Source: Thiosulfatihalobacter marinus
GTDB lineage: Bacteria > Pseudomonadota > Alphaproteobacteria > Rhodobacterales > Rhodobacteraceae
NCBI RefSeq assembly: GCF_016019955.1
Contig: NZ_JAECRZ010000020.1
Coordinates: forward strand, 1 to 37,939
Direction of reading: 5' to 3'
DNA length: 37,939 nt
This document shows, one piece after another, positions 24,624-31,160 of the stretch. Position numbers and translations under genes: made by a program. Under the pieces are notes generated by a model, which did no database searches, was not told the DNA's origin, and was given only the letters and a program-made list of their open reading frames with translations. The first letter of the stretch is position 1, and each line of letters opens with the position of its first letter.

Positions 24624-25268
24624 TTATCGCTTGTCTGGGAACCCTCCCTCGCGCCCCTTGCTCACACAGGCTTGGATCGCGAAATGCAGGTCTTCACCGG
24701 TGCGCCGCTCGCCACCACGCGCCTCGATCCGCTCCTGAATCGTGTTGTCAATGAAACGGATTTTGCGCGGGTCGCTGGCTATGTCCGGCGCAAGCTGCAT
24801 GACGTCATCAGTCAACCGCTTCAACCGCCGCGCCTGCGAAGCCGCCTCGACACGCGCGGTGTGATTGGCACGGCTGGCAAAAGCCATCAGCACAATGCGC
24901 GTCACCACAGGATGCATCATGCGAATGTCATCGCCAGAGCGACACAGAACCCAACCGTGAAGCGGCCCATACTCCAAACCGCACAACGCATCGAAATGGT
25001 CGCGATCGACTATAGGCTGGATCATCCGCGACAACCGCTTATGATCTTTTGGCAGGGTGCCAACCGGTGTTTCAAGGTAGGAAAGATTGACCAGTTCGAA
25101 CCACATGGACTTGCATTCATGGGTTCCATTCCAGCGCATGTCGGACGCCAACCAACGCCCGAACTCCCATCGCAGGAATTCATGACTGTCAAGCCGCGCA
25201 TCTGGGTCAATGGGATACTCTGGCAACTGGTCCGTATCCACCGGGCCAACGGAGCGCAGCGCAGTCAT
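24624..25268 (-). CDS. Replication protein, DUF1376-like
   Basis: 214 residues from ATG 25268, overlapping the upstream stop (ATGA) with GGAGAG before it. The block FLRWEFGRWLASDMRW..., a following helix and TPVGTLPKDHKRLSRMI match the helical N-terminal domain of DUF1376-type replication proteins common in Rhodobacterales prophages. MHPVVTRIV and a basic helix (about 140-160) follow. Its neighbour is the candidate origin at 24482-24620. Probably a helicase loader or initiator; the exact step is not shown. Confidence 0.65.
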   Translation of the reverse strand: MTALRSVGPVDTDQLPEYPIDPDARLDSHEFLRWEFGRWLASDMRWNGTHECKSMWFELVNLSYLETPVGTLPKDHKRLSRMIQPIVDRDHFDALCGLEYGPLHGWVLCRSGDDIRMMHPVVTRIVLMAFASRANHTARVEAASQARRLKRLTDDVMQLAPDIASDPRKIRFIDNTIQERIEARGGERRTGEDLHFAIQACVSKGREGGFPDKR

Positions 25269-25444
25269 GTCTCTCTCCAATCCTCAGAGTCATCGACAGG
25301 CCACAAGAACCCAGATCCTTCACACTCTTCGCAGTCTTCATCGCCGTAGCCGCAGATACAGTCACCCGGCCAACAGTTACAGGGGATGTAGCCCCAACCG
25401 TGGCAGACCCCGCATTTTTTCGGCTTGTCATGTGCCGCCTGCAT
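25265..25444 (-). CDS. Small Cys-rich zinc-binding protein
   Basis: 59 residues from ATG 25444 (TGATG overlap). Nine Cys residues, with CGVCHGWG, CNCWPGDC and CEECEGSG motifs resembling a single DnaJ-type zinc-finger unit. Ends overlapping the replication gene, coupling the two. Function unknown. Confidence 0.65.
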   Translation of the reverse strand: MQAAHDKPKKCGVCHGWGYIPCNCWPGDCICGYGDEDCEECEGSGFLWPVDDSEDWRET

Positions 25445-25752
25445 CACCGCCCCCTTTGCTTGAAGCAGCGGTCACACCGATCACCGTCAGAATATCGGTT
25501 TTGAACCCAATCATGGCCGCGCCACCAACACCCGGCCTTGGCCCTGAACAGAAAATTCCGCCATGCCACCCAAAGCCAGGCATCATCGTTCCAATGCCAG
25601 TAGCGCCCCGGCCCGGCACCCACGCAGATTTCATAGCGAAGAGGATTCAAGACTTCCCGCCAAGTGATGTATCGGCGGGGAACATCAGCATGCTGGATGT
25701 GCCAAATCTGCAGCCACTTTCGGTCCAAGACCAAGTGCTCTGGACAATTCAT
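25444..25752 (-). CDS. Trp-rich small protein
   Basis: 102 residues with eleven Trp. A GCWWRGHDW segment and the terminal CDRCFK suggest metal binding. The start overlaps the upstream gene by ATGA, and the stop overlaps the next start, so it belongs to the coupled early operon. No family recognised. Confidence 0.6.
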   Translation of the reverse strand: MNCPEHLVLDRKWLQIWHIQHADVPRRYITWREVLNPLRYEICVGAGPGRYWHWNDDAWLWVAWRNFLFRAKAGCWWRGHDWVQNRYSDGDRCDRCFKQRGR

Positions 25753-26138
25753 GATTTACCCCTTTCCAAAGCCCGCGCTTGCCGATCCGCCAACCAGGCG
25801 GACTGCACATGCGTCACGTGTCGACGCGCCGCGCGGGTCAGATCGCGGATACCCGCGTCATGCTGATTATACTTGCCCATCCGCCAGACCAGCGCCGACA
25901 GAGCCATGCGATGTCCCCACTTGCGCAGCTCCGCCGTGCCAACCCGCTCACAGGCGGTGCTGCAGTAAATCTGCCAGGCGCGGCGCGGCTGGAACACAGC
26001 ACCGCAGGACGGATTGAAACAAACGCCGCCCTGCCACGGGCTGGACACCGCCAGCTCCTGATGCGCGAAAGACCGGAAGTCTTCCGGCTCACTATGCCGT
26101 GCCACGGCATTTGCAGGCTTGAGGTGCTCAAGGGTCAT
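25749..26138 (-). CDS. Small protein with CxxC zinc finger
   Basis: 129 residues. Central motif CFNPSCGAVFQPRRAWQIYCSTAC (Cys at about 40, 45, 59 and 63) is a four-Cys zinc site of the kind seen in phage-encoded small proteins. The C-terminal half is basic and helical. ATGA overlaps on both sides. Nucleic-acid binding is plausible but not shown. Confidence 0.65.
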   Translation of the reverse strand: MTLEHLKPANAVARHSEPEDFRSFAHQELAVSSPWQGGVCFNPSCGAVFQPRRAWQIYCSTACERVGTAELRKWGHRMALSALVWRMGKYNQHDAGIRDLTRAARRHVTHVQSAWLADRQARALERGKS

Positions 26139-26806
26139 AGCGCCAAAGCCTCCTGATGGGCGCTTACAGGCGCTTCTGCGGGATAGTCTTCACCCCGCTC
26201 CAAGCGCGCGCGGCACTGCGGCACCCAAAACAACTCTGTTGTGCCAGACAGGTGCCACCGCTCATGCAGCCACACGATCCAGCAATAGGCCGTTGCCGTG
26301 CTTCCATCCTTCGAAAGCCGCCCCTTGTGCATCACGACACGTTCAGAAAACTGGAGAACAAAAGCGGGCGGACGCTGCGAGAACAGTCTCTGGTGCCGCC
26401 CCACGCCCTCAAGGAACGCACTGCGCAGGATAAAGGCACAGCCCTCACGGCTGGTGCGCAGCGCGCGGCCAATGAACTCTTCTGCCAAGCGGAAAGGCGG
26501 GTTTGTGATTGTCCAATCAACCGGATCTGGATCCGGCCCGAACAAGTAATCCTGAACGGGATACCCAGCCCCGTAATCGTGAACGTCGGATGCTTCGACG
26601 CGATCGAAGAATTCCGACAGCGGTCTAACCATGTGCCCGCGATTTGCCGCTGGTTCCCTCGCCACACCGCCGGGCATGAAACCCATGCTGTCCAGAAACT
26701 CCAACAGAGCGCGCGTGGCCCATGGTGGCGTCGGGAAATCGTCCAAGCTCTTGCGCGGTTCAGCGCGCTGCTGCATCACGGCAGAGGATGTGTTCTGACC
26801 AGTCAT
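26135..26806 (-). CDS. DNA N6-adenine methyltransferase
   Basis: 223 residues. DFPTPPWATRALLEF opens the domain, motif I (SAM binding) is REPAANRGHM (about 50-59), and the catalytic NPPF is at 102-105. The C-terminal half resembles other phage orphan methyltransferases. It transfers methyl groups to adenine in a sequence I cannot name. No partner nuclease is present, so it probably protects phage DNA from host restriction. Coupled by ATGA to its neighbours. Confidence 0.85.
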   Translation of the reverse strand: MTGQNTSSAVMQQRAEPRKSLDDFPTPPWATRALLEFLDSMGFMPGGVAREPAANRGHMVRPLSEFFDRVEASDVHDYGAGYPVQDYLFGPDPDPVDWTITNPPFRLAEEFIGRALRTSREGCAFILRSAFLEGVGRHQRLFSQRPPAFVLQFSERVVMHKGRLSKDGSTATAYCWIVWLHERWHLSGTTELFWVPQCRARLERGEDYPAEAPVSAHQEALAL

Positions 26807-27435
26807 GCCGCGCCCCCAACATGCTTGCCCTGCGCGACATAGGTCATCGCCGCCGCCAGAATGCGTTCACGCCCACGGCGCGACCCACGCTTCACCGCCT
26901 TGGCGATATACTCTTCATCCTTGAACCCCAAGGCACGGCTGGCCGCGCGCATCGACGGAAAGGTCAGCCCGCCGATGGTAAAGGGCTTTGACTTCCACGG
27001 ATTATAGACCGCAGGCCGGGCAACCCGGTCAGGATCGCCATCACAGATCGCGGAATAGACCGTGCCGGGCTGCACCCCAAAATGCGCCGCAGCTGCGTTC
27101 ACGTCATCGAAATCCTTGCCTGCGATGCGCACCCGCATCGGCTCAGGGCCGACACGCCCAGTGCCAACACGATGCAAGGTGCCGTTGCGATAAGCGGCGC
27201 GCACCGTGTTCGGATGAACGCCAAGCGCCTTTCCGGCGGCACAGAAACTGGGATAGGTCACGCCACGAATGGTGACAGGACGCAGCGCCGGGCGGGTACC
27301 CAGACCATCCAGCCGCCCTTTGCGCACAGCCATGCGCACCTGACCTGCCGTCACGCCAAGCGCTGCCGCAGCGGCATTCGCATCAGGGTAGACCACCCCG
27401 CGAATTTCGATGTTCTGATAAACCCGTTTGCCCAT
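26803..27435 (-). CDS. Four NUMOD1-like repeats, no nuclease domain
   Basis: 210 residues from ATG 27435 (TGATG overlap). Four units of about 45-50 residues each contain I-x-I-R-G-V-x-Y-P, then an A-A-x-A-L-G-V helix, then a second helix and a Gly-rich turn (starts near residues 7, 50, 98 and 148). This is the pattern of the NUMOD1 module that follows catalytic domains in homing nucleases. Here the repeats fill the protein and there is no HNH or GIY-YIG domain. It probably binds DNA. Confidence 0.7.
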   Translation of the reverse strand: MGKRVYQNIEIRGVVYPDANAAAAALGVTAGQVRMAVRKGRLDGLGTRPALRPVTIRGVTYPSFCAAGKALGVHPNTVRAAYRNGTLHRVGTGRVGPEPMRVRIAGKDFDDVNAAAAHFGVQPGTVYSAICDGDPDRVARPAVYNPWKSKPFTIGGLTFPSMRAASRALGFKDEEYIAKAVKRGSRRGRERILAAAMTYVAQGKHVGGAA

Positions 27436-27701
27436 CACGCCACCCCCTGCAAAGCCAGATGATGGCGAACGCCCCACAGAACCCATGCGCCATCGACGCC
27501 AGCCAAGGCGCAGGCCATGAAGAAATCACGGGTGCCAAACCATCGGCGCGCGGCGGATATTTCGGCGGGCCGATCAGCCATCTTGGGCGAAACGGCCAGC
27601 TGGAATTGCTCTTCGACCACCGCACACCACAGCGCCCGGCAGGCGCGCGGGTCGATGTCTTGTTCTTCGATCTGGTTGCGGTCCATATCAGCGAAGATCA
27701 T
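27435..27701 (-). CDS. Unknown early-operon protein
   Basis: 88 residues from ATG 27701; the frame is open further upstream, overlapping the 27688 gene, and ATG 27686 is also possible. A conserved-looking ARRWFGTRDFFMACALAGVDG segment resembles small proteins next to methyltransferase or HD genes in related prophages. Function unknown. Confidence 0.55.
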   Translation of the reverse strand: MIFADMDRNQIEEQDIDPRACRALWCAVVEEQFQLAVSPKMADRPAEISAARRWFGTRDFFMACALAGVDGAWVLWGVRHHLALQGVA

Positions 27702-28029
27702 TCGGCACCCCCAACTGCATGGTTCCTTTGCCCTCGCGCCGAATGACCATGCCTTCGCGGAAGACGGTGATCGGCAGACCGATCTGGCAATCGAACAGGA
27801 CAAACAGAAACCGGCCATCAGCCAAGCGACAGACGAAAACACGCCGCCCCTTGCGGTTCACGCGGGCGACGGGGCGCAGCAGTTTCCAGTCCTGCGCATG
27901 CAGCGCATAGGCCAGCGCGCGCCATAAGGTCAGAGCATCCAGCCCCCCCCCGAAGCGCTGCTCCAGCCGTTCGGCAAAATGATTGAAGATCCGACGCTGG
28001 CTTTCAGCATTGGCGGTGATCGCATTCAT
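27688..28029 (-). CDS. Unknown early-operon protein
   Basis: 113 residues. The first half is helical (RIFNHFAERLEQRFGGG), the second half beta-rich with LLRPVARVNRKGRRVFV. It is coupled by ATGA to the HD gene upstream. I recognise no family. It may be a regulator or a small enzyme subunit. Confidence 0.6.
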   Translation of the reverse strand: MNAITANAESQRRIFNHFAERLEQRFGGGLDALTLWRALAYALHAQDWKLLRPVARVNRKGRRVFVCRLADGRFLFVLFDCQIGLPITVFREGMVIRREGKGTMQLGVPNDLR

Positions 28030-28550
28030 AGCGCACCCCCTTCATATGCCCGGCATTCGGAATCCCAGAACAGGCCCGCGACCGCTTCACCGCAGCCCAA
28101 CTGCGCAGCTTCACCCAGACACCAGTCCTGAACTTCGGGCCATCCGTTGCGCCGCGCCTCTTGCGGTGCGCGAAGCTGGACAAACAGAACCGCGTCAATG
28201 CGGTCGATCAGCTTCAGGCAACGCTGTTCAAATTCACTCAGATCGCAGGCCAGACCCATGCGGGTCAGCACGTCGCCTTCCAAAGACGCATGATCTGCAA
28301 CCAAACCGCCACCCACAGCCTTGAAGGGCTGCGACAGATCACCGACCACGAATTCAGCAGCGTCATGCGTCACAGCCGCCCGCAACAACGCCAGCGAATG
28401 GTTAGGAAACAGAACGATGACCAGCATCGCGCACCGGCCCTGATGCGCGCAGTTGAAATCATCCGCGCCGGACAAAGCCGCATTCATATGCCAGCGACGG
28501 GCAAAGCCCGATGCCCACAGATGTAATGGTCGGCTTAGTCCTGACATCAT
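28026..28550 (-). CDS. HD-domain phosphohydrolase
   Basis: 174 residues. Metal-binding residues are His21 (RRWHMN), His36 (CAHQGR) and His62-Asp63 (VTHDAAE), with a later Asp in IDRIDAV, the H...HD...D series of YfbR-like 5'-nucleotidases. It could dephosphorylate deoxynucleotides and change the pool for phage replication. It has ATGA overlaps with both neighbours. Substrate is inferred. Confidence 0.8.
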   Translation of the reverse strand: MMSGLSRPLHLWASGFARRWHMNAALSGADDFNCAHQGRCAMLVIVLFPNHSLALLRAAVTHDAAEFVVGDLSQPFKAVGGGLVADHASLEGDVLTRMGLACDLSEFEQRCLKLIDRIDAVLFVQLRAPQEARRNGWPEVQDWCLGEAAQLGCGEAVAGLFWDSECRAYEGGAL

Positions 28551-28987
28551 CCCTGCGCCTCCGCTGCATCAATGATGTCAGTCAGCACCTGACGCGCGGC
28601 GCGCATATGGGCGATGACTTCGGCGCGCTCTTCTGCGGTCAGGGCCTCACCGCCGGGGCTTAGGTGCGAAAACGCCCGGATCAGCGCCGAATGCGCCTGA
28701 CCGCTGGCCACCGTGCTTTGCGCCGCCAGTTCCTTCAGACATCCGGCGCGCACACCTTCGCGGCCCGTGCGCTCGAACATTCGATTGGTCAGAGGGAAAG
28801 CCCCAACGAAGTCTTCGACTGCGATTGCCGCATCGACCGTCACGCCGATCTGGCCGGAACACATCTTGCTGACCGTGCCCTTGCAGCCGACGCCATAGCG
28901 GGCTTCCAGAACCGCCGCGACCGCCTCGACACCGCCAGCGCGGCGAACAAGACCATCGAAAATGCCGCGTGTTACCGGATCAGCCAT
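28547..28987 (-). CDS. HTH regulator, CII-like position
   Basis: 146 residues. The N-terminal part (GGVEAVAAVLEARYGVGCKGTVSKMCSG) has the spacing of a helix-turn-helix, followed by a helical C-terminus ending in Ala/Glu. It is the second gene after the Cro-like protein, where lambda-type phages carry CII or a similar regulator. A hairpin lies over its ribosome site. Role inferred from position. Confidence 0.6.
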   Translation of the reverse strand: MADPVTRGIFDGLVRRAGGVEAVAAVLEARYGVGCKGTVSKMCSGQIGVTVDAAIAVEDFVGAFPLTNRMFERTGREGVRAGCLKELAAQSTVASGQAHSALIRAFSHLSPGGEALTAEERAEVIAHMRAARQVLTDIIDAAEAQG

Positions 28988-28988
28988 T

Positions 28989-29003
28989 GGAAACCTCGTT
29001 TCC
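28989..29003 (-). promoter_or_regulatory. Hairpin covering the 28987 ribosome site
   Basis: On the minus strand GGAAAC-GAG-GTTTCC is a perfect six-base stem with a three-base loop, two bases before ATG. It includes the GAGG and AGGA sequences that would serve as ribosome site, so it may regulate translation of the HTH gene. It has no T run. Confidence 0.55.
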
Positions 29004-29059
29004 TTTGCTGATCACGCACTGGGCGCGACAATCGGGATATGAGACAGCAAGCCAAACCA

Positions 29060-29275
29060 TCATTCCGCCGCCACCTGATCTGTTCCCGCAGGCGCAGGGT
29101 TGTCGGCCATGTATTGGCGGATTTTGTTGGCGTCCCGGTTCAGCGCATCCAAGCGGCGCTGGTGTCGCGCCAAATAGCGGCTGTCATTCAGCGCCCGAAC
29201 ACAAACCGTCGACGGCTTCAGGCCCGTCGCGCGGCAGTAGTCTTCAAGTTCTTCAAGGATCGTTTCATGGGTCAT
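29060..29275 (-). CDS. Cro-like small DNA-binding protein
   Basis: 71 residues. LEELEDYCRATGLKPSTVCVRALND followed by LARHQRRLDAL fits a small helix-turn-helix protein. It starts at 29275, diverging from the repressor at 29363, so it holds the cro position and heads the leftward early operon. Its promoter contains an exact operator, and ATG lies six bases past the -10, suggesting a leaderless mRNA. Confidence 0.65.
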   Translation of the reverse strand: MTHETILEELEDYCRATGLKPSTVCVRALNDSRYLARHQRRLDALNRDANKIRQYMADNPAPAGTDQVAAE

Positions 29276-29281
29276 GCGCCA

Positions 29282-29312
29282 AGTTTATTGTGTAATTATC
29301 CAATTTCGTCAA
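29282..29312 (-). promoter_or_regulatory. Promoter of the leftward early operon
   Basis: Minus strand: -35 TTGACG (29312-29307), spacer of 19 bp containing the whole 16-bp operator (29303-29288), then -10 TAAACT (29287-29282). Six bases later is the ATG of the cro-like gene. Confidence 0.65.
29288..29303 (-). promoter_or_regulatory. Repressor operator O-left
   Basis: TTGGATAATTACACAA on the minus strand. The identical 16-mer occurs at 30375-30390 and 30404-30419. Imperfect inverted repeat (TTGg...cCAA-like ends), as in phage operators. Confidence 0.82.
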
Positions 29313-29314
29313 TG

Positions 29315-29332
29315 GGCAAATGCACATTTGCC
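29315..29332. promoter_or_regulatory. 18-bp palindrome in the switch region
   Basis: GGCAAATG-CA-CATTTGCC is perfectly palindromic and differs from the repeated operator. It overlaps the repressor gene's -35 (29328-29333). It may bind the Cro-like protein or a second regulator. Confidence 0.65.
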
Positions 29333-29356
29333 GTTGGACTATTGCCCAAGTAGTTT
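29328..29356 (+). promoter_or_regulatory. Repressor promoter with degenerate operator
   Basis: -35 TTGCCG (29328-29333), 17-bp spacer, -10 TAGTTT (29351-29356). The spacer holds TTGGACTATTGCCCAA (29334-29349), 12 of 16 bases matching the exact operators, in the same frame between -35 and -10. This suggests the repressor limits its own promoter. ATG follows six bases after the -10. Confidence 0.65.
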
Positions 29357-29362
29357 ACGGAC

Positions 29363-29740
29363 ATGCAGAAAACCTTCAGCGAAGCCTTCAACGAACACCT
29401 TGAAAAGACCGGCGCGCGGGTCACCGACATCGCCAACAAGTCCGGCGTCAAAAAGGATTCACTCTACGCGCTCAAGCGCGGCACTACCCGCAACATGGGG
29501 GTAGATGATGCCATTCGGGTTGCCGCAGCCTTTGGCGAAACCGTTGAAGAGTTTATGGGGCTTTCCCCTGCGCAGGTCCGCGACCAGCTTGCGGAACAGA
29601 TCGCCCGGCTGACACCGCAAGAGCAAGCGATACTGGAAGCGTCCCTAGCTGCAATTCTCTCTCAGCGCGCCGATGACGGTCAGGCAGCGCCGCAAGGTGT
29701 AGCGACAGCAAAATCGCCTGCCGATCCGAAAGGCGACTAA
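29363..29740 (+). CDS. CI-like repressor, short form
   Basis: 125 residues. XRE-type helix-turn-helix in residues 17-60 (VTDIANKSGVKKDSLYALKRG). After a helix (LAEQIARLTPQEQAILEASLAAIL, about 78-102) the tail is Ala/Gln-rich and disordered. There is no LexA-type Ser/Lys peptidase domain, so induction by RecA-driven self-cleavage is unlikely. It should bind the 16-bp operators and hold the lysogenic state. Predicted leaderless mRNA starting at the ATG. Confidence 0.85.
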   Translation: MQKTFSEAFNEHLEKTGARVTDIANKSGVKKDSLYALKRGTTRNMGVDDAIRVAAAFGETVEEFMGLSPAQVRDQLAEQIARLTPQEQAILEASLAAILSQRADDGQAAPQGVATAKSPADPKGD

Positions 29741-29781
29741 TCAATGCGCTGTTGCTGAAACCTTTGCGAGAATCTACCATA

Positions 29782-29801
29782 ACCAGAACATTACCAGAAC
29801 A
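29782..29801 (+). repeat. Two ACCAGAACA copies with 11-bp step
   Basis: ACCAGAACA at 29782-29790 and 29793-29801, just ahead of the ribosome site (AAGAGG) of the YbjQ-type gene. One helical turn apart; possibly a regulator site. Significance uncertain. Confidence 0.35.
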
Positions 29802-29819
29802 AATACAAGAGGCAAACAG

Positions 29820-30326
29820 ATGTCTGCATGCCATGGATGCTACAAGCAATTTAGCTTTTCAGACTTAAATTCAAATGGTTACTGCAAGACATGTGCGGAA
29901 GAACGCGCGCGGATGAAAGAACGCCTCACCGCCGGGATGCCGCAGGAAGAGCCAAAACCGAAGCGCCCTGCACCGATGACGCGCCATGAACGTCGCTCCA
30001 AAATGGTGATGACAACTGAAGCGGCTCTAGACATTCCGATCACGCAAAGGCTTGGCATCGTCACCGCTGAAGCTGTTGTCGGCATGAACATCATCAAAGA
30101 CATGATGCTAGAAGTCCGCGACCTAGTAGGCGGTCGAAGCAAGACCCAACAGAACGCCATGCGCGACATCAAGGAAGAACTGTTCGACCGCCTACGGGAT
30201 GATGCAGCCCAGTTGAATGCAGACATGGTTGTCGGTGTGGATCTTCGATTTTCGGATTTTGGCAGCAGAGGGAACGCCATTCTGGCAACCGCCATCGGCA
30301 CAGCCGTGCAAGTCCAGAAGGATTGA
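29820..30326 (+). CDS. YbjQ/UPF0145-family protein with N-terminal zinc ribbon
   Basis: 168 residues. The first 25 residues hold CHGCY...CKTC, a four-Cys zinc site. The rest (about 75-168) matches the YbjQ/UPF0145 family: GIVTAEAVVGMNIIKDM, SKTQQNAMRDIKEELFDRL, ADMVVGVDLRFSDFG and ATGTAV-type end. The family has been linked to metal binding, but its role is not known. It lies downstream of the repressor and in the same direction, so it is probably expressed in the lysogen. Codon use is visibly less GC-rich than its neighbours, which fits a transferred cargo gene. Confidence 0.8.
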   Translation: MSACHGCYKQFSFSDLNSNGYCKTCAEERARMKERLTAGMPQEEPKPKRPAPMTRHERRSKMVMTTEAALDIPITQRLGIVTAEAVVGMNIIKDMMLEVRDLVGGRSKTQQNAMRDIKEELFDRLRDDAAQLNADMVVGVDLRFSDFGSRGNAILATAIGTAVQVQKD

Positions 30327-30374
30327 AAATCCGAATCCAAGAAGCTGAATGCTTGCAGTACTCACCGGCTCATA

Positions 30375-30390
30375 TTGGATAATTACACAA
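30375..30390 (+). promoter_or_regulatory. Repressor operator O-right 1
   Basis: Exact TTGGATAATTACACAA, 29 bp from the next copy. Upstream of the -35 of the rightward promoter, where it could act as a helper site. Confidence 0.82.
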
Positions 30391-30397
30391 TTTTCGA

Positions 30398-30427
30398 TTG
30401 ACATTGGATAATTACACAATCTAGTTT
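30398..30427 (+). promoter_or_regulatory. Rightward operon promoter
   Basis: Consensus -35 TTGACA (30398-30403), then an exact operator (30404-30419), then -10 TAGTTT (30422-30427) with 18-bp spacing. Bound repressor would block it completely. It drives the genes from 30453 to the integrase. Confidence 0.75.
30404..30419 (+). promoter_or_regulatory. Repressor operator O-right 2
   Basis: Exact TTGGATAATTACACAA filling the spacer between -35 TTGACA and -10. Confidence 0.85.
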
Positions 30428-30428
30428 C

Positions 30429-30449
30429 GGCCTCACCTAGTCGGAGGCC
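30429..30449 (+). promoter_or_regulatory. Hairpin over the ribosome site of 30453
   Basis: GGCCTC (30429-30434) pairs with GAGGCC (30444-30449), covering the GGAGG ribosome site four to eight bases before ATG 30453. It could restrict translation of the first rightward gene. Confidence 0.5.
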
Positions 30450-30452
30450 AAC

Positions 30453-30698
30453 ATGCGTTTTCATACCCCCAGCACACCACAGCGACAGACAGACGCCCTG
30501 TCAGTGGTCAGCAACCCCAAGCCACACCACCGCCCCAGCCTGCGTCTGCTGGCATGGGCCACACTGAAAGCCGAACGCGGGCAGACCGTCTGCCAACGCC
30601 GCCTTCAGGTGCAAACCTGCCCGCCCTGCAATCATGATTGTAATCAAGGCCGCGACTGCCCCGCACGGACGCGCAACCAGCAAGCGCAGGTGGCGTGA
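30453..30698 (+). CDS. Small Cys-rich protein, first rightward gene
   Basis: 81 residues. The end, CPPCNHDCNQGRDCPAR, is a conserved-looking Cys block seen in small phage proteins. The N-terminal half is basic. GGAGG precedes ATG and the stop overlaps the next ATG (TGATG). Function unknown. Confidence 0.6.
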   Translation: MRFHTPSTPQRQTDALSVVSNPKPHHRPSLRLLAWATLKAERGQTVCQRRLQVQTCPPCNHDCNQGRDCPARTRNQQAQVA

Positions 30699-30943
30699 TG
30701 AACGGAATGGATCGCGCCCTTAAACTGCTTGCCGCCGCCGAAGGCACCAGCGCCGCCACAACCGACATGATCGAATGCGCGCGCGGCAACGCAGACTTGA
30801 AGCACCCAGACAACATCAGCGCGGGCGATACCCTTGATCAACTGGCCGACAGCTTGCGCCTGTTGATCGAGTGCTTGCCCGATCTGAATGAAGCCACCGC
30901 CCAACTGCAAGGCGCGGTGATCCGTTACCTTGAGGCGACTTGA
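30698..30943 (+). CDS. Small helical protein
   Basis: 81 residues from ATG 30698 (GTG 30695 is also possible). Almost entirely helical (DTLDQLADSLRLLIECLPDLNEA). Coupled to its upstream neighbour. No family recognised. Confidence 0.6.
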   Translation: MNGMDRALKLLAAAEGTSAATTDMIECARGNADLKHPDNISAGDTLDQLADSLRLLIECLPDLNEATAQLQGAVIRYLEAT

Positions 30944-30944
30944 T

Positions 30945-31160
30945 ATGGCCGATCTGCCCCAATTCGCCCGCTTCTGGATGGTGTGCCGCAAACCCACTGG
31001 CCCGCAATCCAAGACCGAACCGCGCGCCCGCTATTCATCCTTCGATGAAGCACTGGCCGCAGCCCAGAAACTCGCCAAGGAAAACGACGCCCAGTTCCAC
31101 GTTCTTGAAACCGTGGCAACGGCGCGCCCCGGCGATGCCATGCAGGAGTCGCTGCTATGA
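30945..31160 (+). CDS. Small unknown protein
   Basis: 71 residues from ATG 30945, one base after the previous stop. FARFWMVCRKPTGP, then SFDEALAAAQKLAKEN, then a short strand FHVLETV; a compact alpha/beta shape common among short phage proteins. Overlaps the next start (ATGA). Confidence 0.6.
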   Translation: MADLPQFARFWMVCRKPTGPQSKTEPRARYSSFDEALAAAQKLAKENDAQFHVLETVATARPGDAMQESLL

